Source: Blastocladiella britannica
Taxonomy: Eukaryota; Blastocladiomycota; Blastocladiomycetes; Blastocladiales; Blastocladiaceae
DNA: 64,000 nucleotides
Assembly (NCBI GenBank): GCA_025349905.2
Contig: MU624551.1
Span: 1 to 64,000, forward strand
Direction: 5' to 3'
The notes beneath the pieces were generated by a model that was not told the origin of the DNA, did not search any database, and saw nothing but the letters and a program-made list of their open reading frames with translations. Both the position numbers and the translations under genes were made by a program. Positions 19,518 through 31,945 of the stretch are shown here, piece by piece. How positions within the stretch are numbered: the stretch's first letter is position 1; each line of letters opens with the position of its first letter.

Positions 19518-22500
19518 ATGTACACCCTGCGCTACCGTCGCCGTCGCCCTCCGCCGTGGCCCGTGACGCCGTCATTGTCGCTACTGTCGCCGCCCGTGCT
19601 CTGGCTGCTCTTGGCCGCACTCCTGGCTGTCCTGGGCCTGGCCAGTCCGTCTGCAGCACCACCCGCTCTTGACGGTGCCGCGTTCGCAGCTGCCGACATG
19701 GCCGACAGTCTTGGCGCCGCGGACATGCCCAATGTCGCCGCGGTGGACGCCCCAAGTGCCCCTTTATCGCACCACCCGTCTGCTCCCCTTGAGCCCCGCC
19801 GCGGCTCGCTCGGAGCTCCTCGCGCTGCTGGTGCGGGTGGTGGTGCCGACGCTGTTGTTGATGCTGTTGCTGCACCTCCCACTCGCATGCTTCTGGCATG
19901 GACCCCAAACACGGGCACTCTTGGCGCAACGGGCGCCGTTCCTGGCAGTATGCTGATCGCCGCCACGCTCGACGGCGCGCTTCACGCGGTCGCACGCGAC
20001 TCGGGACGCCTGCTGTGGACGTCGTGGGCCACGGGTGGTGCTCTGGTGCATACTTTACCAGGAACCTCCTCGTTTACCAGTGATATGAGGAACTCGCTTG
20101 CGTATCTGGTGGACCCGACTGGCGACGCGCCGCTCTTCGTGCATGCTCCCGGCGCCGCCCTCACCCGACTGCCTGTCTCGCTCAAGGCACTGGCGGGTGC
20201 CGCACCTTTCCGCGCTCGCGACGGGTCTGTGTACACTGGCTCGCGCCACACGCGCATCTTTGCCATCGATGCTCGTACTGGCCGCTTGCTCCGTGCTGCT
20301 GGTGGTGGTAGTGGGTTTTCGCATGCGTCGCAGGGTCAGTCGGCTACTGGAACAACAACTGACCCGCTGCCCATTTTCTTGGGCCGTACCGATTACCATG
20401 TAGTCATGCACCCGCCTGGTGCCAACGGCAATGATGGCCAGGACGGAATCAACATTCACGTCTCCGAGTACGCTTCGGCGCGCATGGAGTGGACAGCAGC
20501 TCACGACGCATCAGATCACGATGATGCGAACAACGGCAATACCGCCGTGGCATTCGGCCTCAACGGTGACCTGATTCTCTCGTCCCCAAGTGGCCAGGTG
20601 GTGTGGGCCATACGGTTCGCCACCCCGCCCGTCGCGGTCTTTGACGTGGCCCCCGCATCGCACGCACACGACCCACTCGCGGCCGCCGCCGGATTCCACA
20701 TCTTACGCCGCGCGCACCTGACGTTCCCGCCATCCGTGCTCCCTGGCGACGGCATGCCGGCCACCGCGTTCGTCGGGCAGCTTCCGCAATCGGGAGCGCT
20801 GTACGTCTTGTCGTCGCGCACGCACTTTCCTGGGTTGCGCGGCGAGCTCTTGCCTCTGTGGACTCGGTCACGCCGTGCCGACGGCGACTCGGCTTCCGTG
20901 CTGCTTCTCGACGCATCGTCGGACCACCAACCACCATCCAAAGAAAATAAGCCGCCGTACGGCCACGCGTCGGCGTCGTGCCAGGTCGGATCGCTCGCTG
21001 TGCCCCAGTGCATTGCTGCGGTCCATGCTCGCCCCGACAGTGCTCTTGGCTTGCCGCCTTCTCCTCCTTCTTCTTCCTCCAATGTCGACTCTGCCGTGAT
21101 GGCTTCTGCGTCCACGCCACCAGCCTCCGCATCGGACATGGTCGTGGCGACCACGACAACGACGGCAGCCCATGCGGATGATCTCATTTTGATGCAACCC
21201 AACGCCCAGGAAGGCGAGGCGGTTGGGCCCGCGATCGGTGCCATAGTGGTGATTTCCGAGCCCCCACCTTCGCCTCCTGCACCGCCACCACCCGTGGCCC
21301 CCAATGGCAATGGCGATTCTGGCGCCGCCGGTGCTGCCGCTGCCCACGTCAAGTCCGGTGCAGCTGGCTCGAGTGGTCCTGCGACCAAGCGCCGCCTTGG
21401 CCCGTCGTTCTCCAGCACCAACCAAATGATCAAGATCATCGACGTCGAGGTGGAAGTGTCGCCGCAGATCGGGTTCGGGTTCGGCGTGGCCGTCACGCTG
21501 CTGGTGGGTGGGTTGTCGCTGCTCGTGTACCAAAAGCTCCGGGCCATGTTCATGTCGCGGCGCGAGAAGATCGCGGCTAAGCGTGCTGCCAAGGCGGCTG
21601 CTGCTACGTCCAAGGCTTCTGCCAGTGATTCCTCCTCGCCGACGTCGACGCCGACAGCAGCAAAGACTGCACCACCGGCACCAGAGGAACAACCGACTGC
21701 AACGCCACCACCACCGCCTCCGGCACCCGAGACGCCGCCGCCACGTATTAAACCGCCATCGCTCGTCCACGCGCTGGCCACGTTTGTCCAGCAGTACGTG
21801 TTCCACTACCTGACACGCATGAATGTCGTTGGTGGCATGCCGGGAATGTACCGCCCATCCCCATCGTCACCACCACATGCACCATCAGAGCCTTCTTCCA
21901 CAAGCGAGGCGACTGCGACGCCAGGCGATTATCCCTCCTCGGCCCCCTATTCGTCCGGTGGAACTCCATCATCCACACCGCATGCTACCGCTACTCCGAG
22001 TCCCAATAGTGGTAGCAGTGGCAGCGGCACACGGTCGCCCATGTCGCCGTCCACGCCCGGCTACGAAATGCTCGTGACGCCGATTGCGCAACCGGACGGC
22101 ACCACGCGTTTGGGGCGACTCTTACTGACGGACCAAGTGCTCGGGTACGGCTCACACGGCACGGTGGTGTACCGCGGAACCTACGACGGGCGCGAGGTGG
22201 CTGTGAAACGACTGTTGCGCGATTTCTACGACGTTGCACAGCACGAAGTGGCACTGCTAGTCGAGTCGGACGACCATTACAACGTCGTGCGGTACTACTG
22301 CAAAGAACAGTGCGACCGGTTCTTGTACATTGCGCTCGAGCTCTGCGATTGCTCGCTTGCGGATGTGGTGGAGGGCACTGCGGCGGCCAGCGGGCTCGGT
22401 GGAGAAGAGATTCGGAACGGATGGAACCCTAGTAGAATCTTGTACCAGGTGCTGTCGGGACTGCATCACTTGCACGCGCTCAAGATTGTGCATCGCGATT

Positions 22501-23647
22501 TGAAGCGTACGTTTTCCTTTTTTTTTTTTGTCATGTTGACTTGATGATGATGGCTCACAACACTTTTATGCAGCGCATAACATTTTGCTCGTGCGCAACA
22601 GGCGCCAGGTGTGGAATCCGGCGGGAGCGCGTGTGCTGATTAGCGATTTCGGCTTGTGCAAGAAGCTAGAGCTGGACCAGTCCAGTTTTGGCAACACGGC
22701 CACTCACAATGGCGGCACGGTATGTTTTGCCTCTTTTATATATGCTAAAAAGTACTCATAATATAAAATAGTTTGGATGGCGCGCACCTGAGCTCCTCAC
22801 ACACCCAACTGCGCCAACGACCTTCTCATCGCACTCGTCCATCGACAAGCCAAGTAGCACCACCAGTCCCAACAGCGCCAGCGCCACGGCCTCCGACATG
22901 GTCTCGGCGGTGCCCAACGGGTCATCGACATCCTCATCAGTCCCGCGCCGCCGCTTGACCCGAGCCCTGGACGTGTTCTCACTCGGGTGTCTTTTCTACT
23001 ACGTGCTGACGGGCGGCGAGCACCCGTTCGGCGACCGGTACTCGCGTGAAATCAACATCTTACGTGGCCAGTCGGACCTAAGCGCCCTCGATACCGCGAT
23101 GCACGCGGACGCGCCGATCGCGCGGGCACTCGTGGCCAGCATGATTGCGCACGACGTGGCCGCGCGGCCGACCACCGCTCAGCTGCTCGTGCACCCGTTC
23201 TTCTGGACGCCCGCGCGGCGGCTCAATTTCCTGGCCGACGTGTCGGACCGGTTCGAGGTCGAAACAAAGGACCCCCCGTCGCCTCTTGTACAGCGGCTTG
23301 AATCGGGTGCCGAACTGGTGGTCGAGGGCGACTGGACGGCCCGGATCGACCGGTCACTCGCCAACAACTTGGGCAAGTTCCGCAAGTACCGTGGCGAGTC
23401 CGTGGTCGATTTGTTGCGCGGTCTGCGCAACAAGAAACACCATTACGCCGATTTACCGCCTGCCGTCCGACGCGCCCTGGGCCCTTTACCGGACGGGTTC
23501 TTGCAGTACTTTACCGATCGGTTCCCGAACTTGTTCCTGCACGTGTACGGCGTGGTCCGCGACACGCCCGAGCTGTTGGCCGACTCGCTTTTGGGCGGGT
23601 ACTTTTCGTCGGAGCCGGACGAGGCGAGGGGGTCGTTCCCTGTTTGA
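19518..23647 (+). CDS. IRE1: Ire1 unfolded-protein-response sensor: kinase and RNase
   Basis: Three exons (19518..22506, 22574..22719, 22772..23647) encode 1336 residues. The parts in order are an N-terminal signal segment (hydrophobic about 20-45), a luminal beta-propeller-like domain with SLKALAGAAPFRARDGSVYT, a transmembrane helix at about 651-671 (FGVAVTLLVGGLSLLVYQKL), and a Ser/Pro linker. The kinase then starts at about 873 (VLGYGSHGTVVYRG, the VAVKRL lysine, HRDLKPHNILL, DFGLCKK), followed by the KEN RNase domain (about 1194-1336) with KFRKYRGESVVDLLRGLRNK and LPDGFLQYFTDRFPNLF. Ire1 senses unfolded protein in the ER lumen and its RNase splices HAC1/XBP1 mRNA. Intron 1 splits HRDLK from PHN. 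The luminal domain and linker are longer than in many homologues. Confidence 0.95.
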
Positions 23648-24365
23648 TTTCTTTCGCTTTTGCATTTTCTTTTATTGGTCGTGATCTCTTAAATGTACCC
23701 TCTCCGTTTCAATTTAACGCGTACCCGGACGATCGGCGCCGGTGGTGGAAATCGTCCACCTTCTCGTACTGCACTGGGTGACGTGTGCAGTCTCTGCCGA
23801 CACCAAAGGCGGAGATACGCGTGTCTAAAAAGCAAATTGAAGAGGAAAGACCATGAGCATATAATATATATTCACGACAACCAGCGACGACTACGCGACT
23901 CGCCATTGGAACTGCCACGTCCAAGGTCTCCGGGCGAAATACCCGTGATTCTCGCGGATCCCAGTCTCCAAACAGGGACAGGCAAGGACGAGCGACTCGA
24001 TGAACTACTTGGCTTGCAAATGCTTCCTTAGTTTTGACTATGGCTCATTTACTTCAGGCGTCTGTTGCGCTCGACCCGGACGACAACGCATACATGAGTC
24101 TCATGTCACCGACGATCGTCAACCTATTCAACTACGCCAAGAAGGAGCTGTCCCTTCTTCCCGCGCGGGTCGAGCTGCGGGTTTGGGCGGTTTACCACCC
24201 AGTTTTGTTACCCTGCACTAAGGAAAAATCGAAGGAAACTCGTGAGCGGATGTGCGACCAGGGATCTTCGCTCTTTTGGGTTGCCCTTGTCCTGGGTCTG
24301 CTTGATGGGGCTGGGTCCGTGCTGTAGTGTTCCTCTTGAGTCCAATAAAATTCCTCAAAAACAAA
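23648..24365. other. Spacer between IRE1 and the MetX-like gene
   Basis: 718 nt. It contains two open frames (23693..24031 and 24040..24327) with no recognised domain and no splice-supported extension. Only the second is listed separately, at low confidence. Confidence 0.5.
24040..24327 (+). CDS. Small ORF of uncertain status
   Basis: An ATG frame of 95 codons that starts helical and acidic ([20 protein letters not shown]), then [20 protein letters not shown], and ends in a hydrophobic stretch ([13 protein letters not shown]). The stop lies 38 nt before the ATG of the MetX-like gene on the same strand, so it might be an upstream gene, an upstream ORF in a long leader, or chance. The composition is protein-like but I recognise no family. 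An acceptor-like ttcag sits at the start and could mark an exon whose upstream part I could not find. Confidence 0.25.
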   Translation: MAHLLQASVALDPDDNAYMSLMSPTIVNLFNYAKKELSLLPARVELRVWAVYHPVLLPCTKEKSKETRERMCDQGSSLFWVALVLGLLDGAGSVL

Positions 24366-26107
24366 ATGATGTCCCGCCGACTGGCTCCTGCACGATTGCT
24401 GATGGCGGCCAAGCACCTGGTGCGCAGTACCAGCACGGCCACCACCACCGCCATGTGCCGGCCGACTACCCGTACCGGTACTGGGAGTGGTCCGCGGCTG
24501 CCGCAGACCGCGTTCCCGTGCCTTGATCAACTGGACGCCAAGACCGAGCAGCTGGCCGCGGCCCTGGCGACCACCTCCTCGACCACAGGTGCTGCTGCCG
24601 ATACCTCCACCACGTCCGAAGGAGCCGACAGCGACTCGGCTGGTCCGGAACCGTCTTACGCCACCTACAAGGGCATGACCGGGTTTCGCACCTGGACGCT
24701 GCCCCGCCACTCGCCGCCGTTCCAGCTCGATCTCGGCGGCACGTTACCGTCCGTCACTATGGCATACGAGACGTGGGGCACGTTGAACGCGGCGCGGACC
24801 AACGCGATCCTGCTGCACACGGGTCTGTCGGCGTCGTCGCACGCGCGCAGCCACCCCCAAAACCCGGCCCGCGGGTGGTGGGAGGATTTTATTGGCCCCG
24901 GTTTACCACTCGATACCGACCGGTACTTTATCATTTGTACCAACGCGCTCGGCGGATGCTTTGGGTCCACTGGTCCGTCTTCGACTGATCCGGTGACTGG
25001 AACGCCATTTGCCACCTCCTTCCCGCTCGTCACCCTGTGGGATACGGTGCGCTTGCAGCAGTTGCTGGTGCGCGACCAGTTCGGGATCCATAAATTGCAC
25101 GCGTCCGTTGGGGCGTCCATGGGCGGAATGCTGGCCATGGCGTACGCGGCCGCGTTCCCCGACCAGGTCTCTCGGCTCGTCAGTATTTCGGCCTGCGCGC
25201 GCGCGCACCCGTACTCGATCGCGCTGCGGTTCGTGCAGCGCGCGGTCATGATGGCTGATCCGGCATTTGCGACAACCCGCGGGAACTATTACGGAGGCAT
25301 GCCGCCGCATGTGGGTATGAAGCTGGCGCGGATGATTGGGTATGTCCTTTGTTTTCCTCTCGTTAGTGACAGATTGGACTGATCATTTATATGGCAGTAC
25401 GATCACGTACCGATCGGGACCAGAGTGGGAAAAACGGTTTGGCCGCGCTCGGCCCAAGGGAGAGTCTCCGGCCCTTTGTCCCGACATGCTGGTGGAGCGT
25501 TACCTCGACCATCAAGGGTGCATATTTCTCTTTTTATGTTTCTTCTTGAACTTGGGACTCACATTCAATTTGAATCACCAGGGAAAAGTTTTCGTTGAGC
25601 TACGATGCCAACAGCATGCTCTACTTGTCCAAGGGTATCTTTGATTTTCGATTTGGGAACTAGTAGATCCTGACGTTATATTTACTAGCCATGGACCTCT
25701 TTGACATGTCTGTCGGAAGCAAGGCCGAGCTAGCTGCCCGCAAACGCTCTCCCTTTGATCCCCCATCACTGGAAACCGATGACAATCAGGCTTCCTCGGA
25801 TCCGCTGTCGGCACAGGAACAGCTCAGGCTGGGCATGTCGGAGCTGACGATGCCGTCGTTGGTCATGGGCGTCACGTCAGACATTTTGTTTCCACTGCCG
25901 CAGCAGGCCGAGATTGCCGACACGTTGAAGAAGGTTGGGAACAAGGCCGTGACGTACTATGTGCTTGATGCAGAGTATGGGCACGACACTTTTGTGCGCT
26001 TTCTTTTTTTCCAAGATCGTTTTCTTCATTGAAACTGACCACGGTTGGACAAACAGTTGATTGACAAGGTCAGCGTTGGTGCTGCCGTCGCAGGCCACTT
26101 GGCGTGA
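24366..26107 (+). CDS. MetX-family O-acetyltransferase (serine or homoserine), probably mitochondrial
   Basis: Five exons (24366..25339, 25398..25517, 25582..25634, 25689..25993, 26057..26107) give 500 residues of the alpha/beta-hydrolase MetX family. The nucleophile elbow is GASMGGM (Ser about 251), with the acid in TSDILFP (Asp about 446) and the base in YGHDTF (His about 481). The first 40 or so residues are Arg/Ser/Thr-rich without acids ([20 protein letters not shown]), like a mitochondrial presequence. The core has [10 protein letters not shown] and [10 protein letters not shown], wording I associate with fungal serine O-acetyltransferases (Cys2/CysA) more than with Met2 homoserine enzymes. 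The product would feed cysteine synthesis if serine, methionine if homoserine. Family is certain; substrate is an inference. Confidence 0.88.
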
Positions 26108-26147
26108 GAGAAATACAAAGTAAAGGAAAATGCAATATTGGATACCA

Positions 26148-28195
26148 TCAGACCCGCGGCCCCGCCGCCTTTTTCGCGCCACCACCACCCCCACCCCGCA
26201 TCGGCCCCAGATCGCCGTCGTCCATGAGATGCGAGAACTTGGTGACCACGGTAATCAGCGCCTGGTTTTCGGTCGCGAGCTGCTCGACCTCGGCCCGCGA
26301 CGCCACAAACGACGCCCGTAAGTCACGCAGCAACACGTCATGGTTGGCACGGTCCCGATCGGCAGACTCCTCGCGCCGTAACCGCTCGGCCGCCACCTCG
26401 TGGTCGCGCACCGCATCGGAGCGCGCATGCAGCGCCTGGACTTGCGCCACTACCCGCGTCGTTAGGTACGTTGCGAGGGACGCGTGCTTGGCGGGCCCAA
26501 GGGGAGCCGACTCGATCTTTTCTCGGACCAGCAAGTGCAGCTCGGCGGCGTATCGGTCTACGGTCGCGGTGTCGCTGTTGACCAGAGTCACGAGCTGCGT
26601 GTGCACGTCGGCGAGCACCGCCTCACATTGCCGCTGTGACTTGGTCAGGTTCACTTCCTGCGCGGTCTTGTATGCTTTCCGCATGGTCGCCTGTGGTCAT
26701 TTGTCGTTGTTGTCGGTATCGTATCAACCATATGAGCAAAAAAAAAGTTAACGATACCAAGAGCTTGCTCTCAATAGCCTCGGCCGCCGCGGGACCCACT
26801 TGTCGGTCGACGATAAACCGGCGGACGGTGCGCATGACCGTATCGTGGCACTGGTAAAACGCATCCACCAACGCGTCCTCCTCGAGCGGCAGTTTCGCCA
26901 GCACCTGGTCAGTCCACAGCTTCTCCCACTCTGTAGCTGCGGTGGCCACCACCCGCTCGCACTCGGCCGCAATCACCGCCTCCCACGCCGACCGAATCAC
27001 GGGAACACCACCCGAATTCATGGCATTGACGTACGCGGCAGCCAGGTGCGCGAAATTGTCGCCTGACAACGTGCGGCCAAACAATTGCTTGGGCAGCGTC
27101 GACGCGTACACAAACTCGGTCAGCGAGCGCATTTGTTCCAGGAACACGGGCCGAATGTCGGACTCGGTCAGGTCGTCCAGGTGCTGTAGCATCTTTTCGT
27201 CATTCACGGGTCGCTTGAGCGTGAAGCAGTGGCGGTCGGGAAAGTATTGCTGGATGCTGGATCGGATCCCGTTACGGGTCTTGAGTTTCTCAGAGTCTTC
27301 ACCCTGTACGTTTCTTCCATGAGTGGATTCTTTTCGTGAGTGACAATGCGAATGAGCATACCTCGATTGGTTTGAGAACAGACTCCAGGTACTCATCGGA
27401 CGTGATACTCACTCCATCGAGCTCCAGTTTGAGTACAAAGTCGCGGACGAGCCAGACAAACTGTATATGTTAAATAAAGTAAGCAATCACTGAAAAAAAG
27501 CTGAGAAGATGTTCATACCTTGGGAAAAAACTTGTTGAGCGCGTACGCGTCGACCGTCTCTTCTGCGCCAGCCTCGCTGGCATGCGTGAGCCGAATGTGA
27601 TTGGAGAGCTCTGCGACAAGTGCGAGCCGATCCAAAGCACCTTCGTCCACGCTTCCCAGCGAGTTGTAGCAAAAGAGCGACGACAAGAGCACCGCAAGCG
27701 TAAAGATCTTGACGTCGTACTGTTTGCTTTTGGTAAAGGACCCGAGACCCTCGGTGTCAAGTAAGAGCAGGGTCATGTTGGGCGATTTGCGCAGCGCTGC
27801 GAGTTCTGGCGGCGGGTCGTGGATGATCCACATGTAAATACCCTGCGTGCACGGTTCCACGAGCGACCCGACCGCGAACCCGCGATTGGATCCTGCCAGT
27901 CGCTATTGTATGTATTTGTTAAGGTTGTCTTATTGAGGATTGAAATGAGACACCATACATTCAAGACATAGGATTTGCCGGTGCGGTAGAGTCCGGCCAC
28001 GGTGACGACCTATATCCAATACAATATTTATTATACAGGATCCCTCTTATTTATAAAATTAGGAAATACCCCAACAGGACCCTGCACGGCCGACAAGAGC
28101 TCGGCGGCTTTTGGATTGATGGCAAAGCGCGGACACCGATCGTCATTGTTGCCCCCACCATTCACCACCGTGATGAATGGAATTGGTTCGTTCAT
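26148..28195 (-). CDS. Guanylate-binding protein (GBP)-like large GTPase
   Basis: Six exons (28195..28070, 28009..27959, 27902..27519, 27460..27362, 27303..26758, 26690..26148) encode 582 residues, close to animal GBPs. The first ATG is at 28195; the open frame upstream begins only with GTG. The start INPKAAELLSAVQGPVG leads into the P-loop GLYRTGKSY (about 48-56). DTEGLGS follows (about 108), and VWLVRDF carries the GBP-specific RD motif in place of NKxD (about 193-194). The C-terminal half is helical with many heptad-like Glu/Arg/Ala stretches, ending in a Gly-rich tail. GBPs hydrolyse GTP and self-assemble on membranes; in animals they are immune effectors. A role in this organism cannot be inferred. 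The start is divergent from the membrane-protein gene at 28407. Confidence 0.88.
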
Positions 28196-28406
28196 TGGAT
28201 TGGGAAATACTATTTGAACTTGATTTCCCAGATCGCAAAGAATTTTTTGCTGTTTCACATTTTTTTTCACACAACGTGCTCTCAGATTGTGTTAGGCGTA
28301 ATACGCAGCGTGATAATGCAGTATTGCGCAACTCAAGTATCTGGTGCCTTTGTATTCGCTATATGCGGCTCGCTCCCCTCTCTTTCGTAGACCATACTTT
28401 ACGTAA

Positions 28407-29641
28407 ATGCCCTCGCGACCTCTCGCATTAGCCCTTGCGCTTTCCCCCACCGTTCGCCGCCGCCGCCGCCACACCATGCCCGCTGCTGGCTCCAATCCGG
28501 GTGCCTCCTTTTCGACTGCTCATGGTGAGAACGAATCGTCCTCGTCCTCGTCGCGCCGGAAGCCACCACCGCCCATCACGCGGCCCGAGATTGAGCGGCT
28601 CCGTGCCACGGCCGAGCACATGTGCGTTCCATTTCATCATACCATCGCTCCAGCATTTGTTGACCAAATCAAACCAAAAAATGCAGTCCTATCACCTACT
28701 CGTGGGCCAAGTTCTGGACACACGTCTCCTTGCTGGCAGCGCTGACCGCGCACGCTGCCACTTGTTTCGCCTATTCGCCATTGTCACCAACACCAGCGTC
28801 AGATCTGGCTGCTTCGAACGTGGTACCAGAAATCAACCAAAGTCGAGCGCTGCTGCCAACCGTCATTCCATGGCCGCTGTCGGGGGTGCTTGGTCAAGCG
28901 CCTGCCCCATTACAGCAGCAGCAGCAAATGCAACGTCATTACCAACAGCAACAAGCAAACGATCAGGCTGCATCAGCAGCAGCAAATGCATTACCAGCAT
29001 CCCTCGCCGCGCTCGTCTACCTCGCCCTAGCTCTGGTCGCAGCACTGGCACCCCTGGCAGTGCGCCTGGAACGCGTCCTGCACGTGTATGCACTGTGGCC
29101 CGTGACGGCATGGGCGATCCACGCGGCGTTTGCGCATGCGTCGGCGCTCCCGCTGCTGGCACTGGCTGTGTACGTCCTGCGCCTGCGACTGGCAGTCACT
29201 GCTGTCAACTTGTGGTACCACGCACGCTCCTACTCGCACATGAAGGCCTTACCCCCGCCTCCGTCGCCCGGAACCCTGGCTGCAGGCCCGTTACCGTCAG
29301 CTACACGTCGCCAGCCACCGTTTGCGGGAGCCCATTTACAGCCCGAGGTGCGGCTAGCATCGCGCGCGGTCCTGGCGGCGTTTCATGCCTGGTCGTTAGG
29401 TGGCGGCGCGTACATCGCGGCGGCGGTGCTGGCCGGCAGCAACAGGACCGTGTCTCCGTGGGCGTGTTTGGCCGCATGGATCGCGGTGCGATGGATGGTG
29501 TCCATGTACAGTTTCCAAATCGCGTGCGTCGTGTGGGTGCCAGCCGAGGCGGGCGACATTGCCCGCGGGAAACGGCGGCGTGAGGGTGTGATTGTGTGGC
29601 AGAGCCGGTCGAGCGGGTGGCGGGCGGGCGTCCTGTGTTAG
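28407..29641 (+). CDS. Multipass membrane protein of unknown function
   Basis: Two exons (28407..28621, 28687..29641) give 389 residues. The donor gtgcgt and acceptor atgcag restore the frame as AEH-IPITYSWAKFWTHVSLLAA. After a basic Ser-rich N-terminus there are about five hydrophobic segments: near WTHVSLLAALTAHAATCF, LAALVYLALALVAALAPLAV, ALWPVTAWAIHAAFAHA, ALPLLALAVYVLRL and, after a Pro-rich loop, AWSLGGGAYIAAAVLAG through WAVRWMVSM. A Gln-rich loop follows the first segment. A second ATG at 28476 could also start translation. I recognise no family. It shares a 211-bp spacer with the GBP gene. Confidence 0.7.
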
Positions 29642-30081
29642 TTAGCTCTTGGTGTGCTTGTGTGAAATACCCTTTTCTCTTGAATGTTCGCAGTCGGCGT
29701 TTTTCACGTTGAAATGCGGTTAAAGTTGCAACATCACGCGCGACTGACTGCGCCAGCGACGTGCTCGTGATGGTAATGGCAGGTCAAAATTAAACGGCGG
29801 GCCAATTCATTCTCTCTCTCAGCTCGTCTTTCCCCCATAAGAACGGCAAGGACGACGACGATAGCGAATACGAGCCAGGCTACATAGCCGAAAAGGGGAG
29901 AATATTCTCATTCCCCAAACTCCAGAGTTTTGATTCAAATCCCACCTGTTCCCCATTCCTCCCTTTCGGGCCAATTTCGCAAAAACCCCATCCACCTGCT
30001 GCTCTCGTTCGTATCAATCACGTATTTGCGCATTCTTGCACATATAAAACACACCTCGCCCTTTGCAAACCGAAAAGAGCA
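29642..30081. other. Intergenic region upstream of the MSP-domain gene
   Basis: 440 nt with no supported gene. It has a CT-rich stretch near 29810-29830 and ends with a TATA-like motif (TATAAAA, 30043..30049) only about 33 nt before the next ATG, which would imply a very short leader if it is used. Confidence 0.45.
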
Positions 30082-31639
30082 ATGGCAGCGCTCGCATTCG
30101 CTCCTACAACAGCAACCGGCGATTCGTACTTGAATAGTAGCACGCTTGCAATGCAATCTCCGTCGTCAGCATCGACATCTTTGGGATCGGCAGCACCTCC
30201 GCAATGGTTCCCTCTGGATCTCAGCATATCCGCACTGAACTGGCCGGCACAGTCGCTTCCGACGCTGGCAGACCTCTCGCAGCCGCCGCGGCCGGCCGTG
30301 ATTCAATTAGTCCTGACGCATCCTGGCGGCACTACAGAGGAGCCGGTGCTGTTCAAATTCAAAACCAACGCGCCAGCGCTGCTGCGAGTCAAGCCGTCGG
30401 CTGGGTGCGTGGCTCCCGGAACGTCGGCGGTGGTCCATGTGCAGTGCGCGTTGGTCGGGCAGCTGCGCGCGCACGCTGACAATGTTCTTGTACAAATGTG
30501 TCGCGCGTCAGTTGCCACGGATGCTCTGAGTAATATGGCCGTCCAGCCGCTGTCGTCTGCCACGTCGCCGGCTGAAGTGACCGAGCTGGTTCGTCTACAT
30601 TATGCCTTCTTTGGTTGGTTGTGCTGACGTGTCGCGCCACTTGCCAAAAAAAATATAGCTCAGGCACATTCCCCGCACACAGCTCTCGGAGCAGGTCCTG
30701 CGCTGTTCTATCCAGCACCCAGCGGCCGCTACAACCGCTGTTGATAGTGCACTGCCGACTGCCCCGCCGTCGCGCACGTCCTCGCCACAAGTGCCAGTGA
30801 TGCACCACCATAACTTCGCTGACCGGTCTCTGTCGCCCGTGTCGGCGTCATCGCGCGCATCCTCTCCTGTGCTCGAGACTTCTCCGAGTGGCGGAGGCGC
30901 ATCATATTCGCATGCTGTAGCGGCAGCGACCATTGCTCGGCGCGAATCGTTTGTATCGGTCGCAAGCGACGCGTCGTCGTCGTCATCCACCTACTCTACA
31001 TCGCCACCTCCACCCAACTCCCGCGACGCACGTCTGGCACGGCGCGGCAGTCTGTCTCCCGCCGACGTTCATCCCACCACTCCAACCATGACGACGACGC
31101 CACGCCAACGCCGGATCTCGGCCACCTCGCCGATCCTGCGCACAGCGTTACGCGCGTCCATGACTCCCGGCTCCCCCGCCTCCCTTGCAGCAGCAGCAGC
31201 AACCCGATCGGTCTCCCCCGGCGCCTGGCCCGCGCGCACGCCCACCAGCAGCGCACAAGTCTCGGCGCACACTCGGCACGCAGCGGCCCGTGTCCGCGGC
31301 ACCCCGCTCGCACAATGGGCTGCGGCCGCACGCGACGTGCTTGGATCGGCTACCGCGCACCTCGTCACACTGCTGTTAGCGCTGCTGATCTTGGCGGCCA
31401 TTGGCGTCTCAAGAGCGGTCGCATGGGCGGTCGCGGTGGTGCTGGCGCCCGTGCGCGTCATTTCGTGGCCGGGGAATAATGCGAACCACCCGACAATGGA
31501 CTCGGCCAAGTCGGCGACTGATGAGTTTGGGTGCCACGATGCGACTACTGGTGGGGGCAGTCCTGGTGCGGCGGGGGGCGAGGTGCGCGGGTGGGGCCGC
31601 TGGCGGCGGTGGTTGAGGCCGCGTCGCCGGATCATGTGA
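30082..31639 (+). CDS. MSP-domain (VAP-like) protein with C-terminal membrane anchor
   Basis: Two exons (30082..30588, 30659..31639) give 495 residues. The N-terminal 170 residues contain an MSP-type beta-sandwich: VLFKFKTNAPALLRVKPSAG followed by VAPGTSAVVHVQC. VAP/Scs2 proteins use this fold to bind FFAT motifs at ER contact sites. A Ser/Pro/Ala-rich linker of over 200 residues follows, then a hydrophobic segment (AHLVTLLLALLILAAIGV, with a second at VAWAVAVVLAPV) and a basic tail. The donor gttcgt at 30589 was chosen because it is the only GT in phase with the acceptor near the end of the domain; gttcgt is used by four other introns here. The MSP call is good; VAP orthology is tentative because the linker is long. 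Confidence 0.7.
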
Positions 31640-31945
31640 ATACTGTCTCACTTTTTTTTGATGTAATACCAAGGCGTACTTGCCTTGTCTTGTCACTATT
31701 ACGTGTGTCCGTATACTTTCAAAACGAGTGGCGCTGCTTGCACTGCGGCCTTTTAATGTTGATATAAATTTACACCAAACGTGCTGTCGTGATTCGCCGT
31801 TGCATTGAATTTCCTCACTAAAATCCCGCCATGCCCACACGGCCCATTTTCTCTTTCGACCGGCCAACGACAATTATTTGTTATAATAGACTGCAGGCGA
31901 TTACTATAGCCAGCATCCACAACCATAGAAAAATACTGATATAAA
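31640..31945. other. Intergenic region upstream of tyrosinase
   Basis: 306 nt without a gene. A TATA-like TATAAA at 31763..31768 lies 178 nt before the tyrosinase ATG; another TATAAA abuts the ATG itself and is unlikely to be a promoter element. Confidence 0.45.

Noticed and set aside
28196..28270. Upstream extension of the GBP-like protein
   Set aside because: The extra codons begin with GTG; the first ATG (28195) gives the normal GBP N-terminus.
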